A stretch of DNA of 12,781 nt from CAZBEA01 sp964490835 (GTDB lineage: Bacteria; Patescibacteriota; Microgenomatia; Levybacterales; GWA1-39-11), in assembly GCA_964490835.1 (NCBI GenBank), contig CAZBEA010000025.1, positions 1-12,781 on the forward strand, given 5' to 3'. Position numbers and translations under genes: made by a program. Each line of letters opens with the position of its first letter. Within the stretch, counting starts at the first letter, position 1. Positions 11,400-12,781 of the stretch are shown here, one piece after another. The notes beneath the pieces were generated by a model, which saw only the letters and a program-made list of their open reading frames with translations, searched no databases and was not told the DNA's origin.

Positions 11400-12781
11400 A
11401 TGGCCAAACAAATTACATACGGAGAAGATGCACGAAAGCGCCTTAAAGCAGGTGTCGATAAACTCGCTGATGCGGTCGTTACAACGCTTGGTCCAAAAGG
11501 GCGAAATGTTGCAATCGACAAAAAATGGGGTGCGCCAAATGTTATTCATGACGGTGTAACCGTTGCAAAGGAAATCGAGCTTGAAGATCCCTTTGAAAAT
11601 ATGGGGGCCCAACTCGTAAAAGAAGCAGCTTCCAAAACCAACGATGTAGCAGGGGACGGAACAACTACAGCCACCCTCCTCGCTCAAGAGATTATAAATA
11701 ACGGATTTAAATATGTTGCTGCAGGTGCCAATCCTATGATTTTAAAAGTAGGTATGGAAAAGGCAGTCGCATCGGTATCTGCTGAAATTAAGAAAATGAC
11801 GAAAGAAGTAAAAGGCGACGATGTTCTTAAAGTCGCAACCATTTCAGCACAGAATGAAGAAATCGGAAAATTGATTGCTGAAGCTCTGGAAAAAGTTGGA
11901 AAAGATGGAATTGTAACCGTTGAGGAAGGCCGGGGAATAGAATTTTCTATCGACTACAAAGAAGGAATGGAATTTGATAAGGGATACGCCTCTGCATATT
12001 TTGTTACGAATCCCGACTCGATGGAGGCAGAAATTGAGGATCCGTATATTCTTATCACAGACAAGAAGATCTCAAATCTTCAGGAATTTCTTCCATTTTT
12101 GGAAAACTTTGTAAAAGTTTCCAAGAACTTGGTTATCATCGCCGATGATATCGAAGGCGAGGCACTGGCTGCATTTGTTCTGAATAAATTAAAAGGAGTT
12201 CTCAATGTACTCGCAGTAAAAGCACCGGGATTTGGTGACAGGAGAAAAGCTATGCTTGAGGATATAGCTCTCCTAACAGGTGGAACAGTGATCTCCGATG
12301 ACATGGGAAGAAAATTAGAGAGTATAACGGTTGAGGATTGTGGAAGAGCGGATAAGGTAAAGTCAACGAATGAAAATACGCAAATTATTGGTGGAAAGGG
12401 TGATAAAAAAATCGTTAGCGCAAGAGTTGAACAGTTGAAAAAAGAAATCACCAAATCTACATCGGATTTTGACAAAGAAAAACTTCAAGAAAGACTTGCA
12501 AAATTATCTGGTGGAGTTGCAGTAATAAATGTCGGCGCTGCAACGGAAATTGAAATGAAGGAGAAGAAGGAACGAGTGATAGACGCGGTAGCGGCAACAA
12601 AGGCAGCACTTGAAGAGGGAATTGTTCCCGGAGGAGGAGTCACCCTACTCAAGGCGCGAACCACACTTCCGGCTCTGAAAGATTCTCTCAAGATTGATGA
12701 TGAGAAATTGGGTGTAGACATTGTCTATCAAGCACTTGAAGCGCCCCTTCGAAGAATAGCAAAAAACGCAGGAGCAGATGA
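11400..12781 (+). CDS. groEL: Chaperonin GroEL (Hsp60), partial at the right edge
   Basis: GroEL forms the double-ring ATP-driven folding chamber. The frame starts at ATG 11400 and is open to the window end, giving 460 of about 540 residues. Conserved features are present: TTLGPKGRNV at 28-37, DGVTVAKEIELEDPFENMGA from D51, the nucleotide-binding GDGTTTAT around D86, ATISAQN, APGFGDRRKAML in the apical domain, RLAKLSGGVAVI, the catalytic aspartate equivalent to E. coli D398 at D395, and the GIVPGGG loop. It is unbroken as far as seen. The start has only a weak AAAGAA upstream, so translation may be coupled to groES. No separate promoter is visible in the 13-base gap. Confidence 0.97.
   Translation, partial: MAKQITYGEDARKRLKAGVDKLADAVVTTLGPKGRNVAIDKKWGAPNVIHDGVTVAKEIELEDPFENMGAQLVKEAASKTNDVAGDGTTTATLLAQEIINNGFKYVAAGANPMILKVGMEKAVASVSAEIKKMTKEVKGDDVLKVATISAQNEEIGKLIAEALEKVGKDGIVTVEEGRGIEFSIDYKEGMEFDKGYASAYFVTNPDSMEAEIEDPYILITDKKISNLQEFLPFLENFVKVSKNLVIIADDIEGEALAAFVLNKLKGVLNVLAVKAPGFGDRRKAMLEDIALLTGGTVISDDMGRKLESITVEDCGRADKVKSTNENTQIIGGKGDKKIVSARVEQLKKEITKSTSDFDKEKLQERLAKLSGGVAVINVGAATEIEMKEKKERVIDAVAATKAALEEGIVPGGGVTLLKARTTLPALKDSLKIDDEKLGVDIVYQALEAPLRRIAKNAGAD

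Noticed and set aside
11107..12721. Several minus-strand frames opposite groES and groEL
   Set aside because: They are shadows of strongly conserved chaperonin genes and resemble no known protein.
1..12781. CRISPR array, tRNA, rRNA, insertion sequence or prophage genes
   Set aside because: Reading both strands showed no regularly spaced repeats, no cloverleaf-like sequence and no transposase or phage protein. Nearly all bases are accounted for by housekeeping, pilus or surface genes.

Overview
The window looks like chromosome of a small-genome bacterium of the Candidate Phyla Radiation (Patescibacteria), most probably the Microgenomates side. This is an inference from three things: A+T-leaning DNA with tightly packed genes; surface proteins with long Thr-Pro linkers; and divergent copies of housekeeping genes (S20, MurJ, PurM, PurN, EF4). 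TAA, TAG and TGA all end genes here, so the TGA-as-glycine code of Gracilibacteria/Absconditabacteria is not in use. There is no marker gene such as 16S rRNA to fix the taxon. No gene-free stretch exceeds 300 bases; the longest is about 140 bases, between the second surface-protein gene and groES. No tRNA, rRNA, CRISPR array or insertion sequence was recognised.

Layout. Bases 1-4406, all minus strand, form one run of six genes. In transcription order they are rpsT (S20 with a basic tail), a pilN-like gene, a pilO-like gene, a small single-pass membrane protein in the pilP position, a surface protein with FN3 and Ig-like domains and a Thr-Pro stalk, and an FAD-dependent oxidoreductase that runs off the left edge. 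Spacings after the pilN-like gene are -1 to 9 bases, so it reads as an operon for a type IV pilus inner-membrane subcomplex plus a cell-surface protein. A good promoter (TTGACA, 17 bases, TAAACT) lies between rpsT and pilN.

Bases 4407-9735, plus strand, carry murJ, a purM-like gene overlapping a purN-like gene, and lepA. rpsT and murJ diverge from a 40-base gap holding two back-to-back extended -10 promoters. MurJ lacks most of the charged residues regarded as essential in E. coli MurJ. PurM and PurN are recognisable but have changed motifs, and the pathway steps between and around them are not encoded here.

Bases 9741-10955, minus strand, hold a second surface protein (cohesin-like domain, Thr-Pro linker, PKD domain). 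Its last 28 residues align without gaps to the tail of the first surface protein, which suggests a shared C-terminal anchor or sorting signal. Bases 11008-12781, plus strand, hold groES and a partial groEL behind a near-consensus promoter and a CIRCE-like inverted repeat. The arms of that repeat are much farther apart than usual, and the right arm overlaps the groES ribosome-binding region.

Across the window most starts lack a clear Shine-Dalgarno sequence. At several, a -10 hexamer sits only 6-10 bases before the ATG, as expected for leaderless or nearly leaderless mRNAs. The most interesting points are the groES leader, the shared surface-protein tail, the altered MurJ, the PurM/PurN pair and the promoter-to-start geometry.
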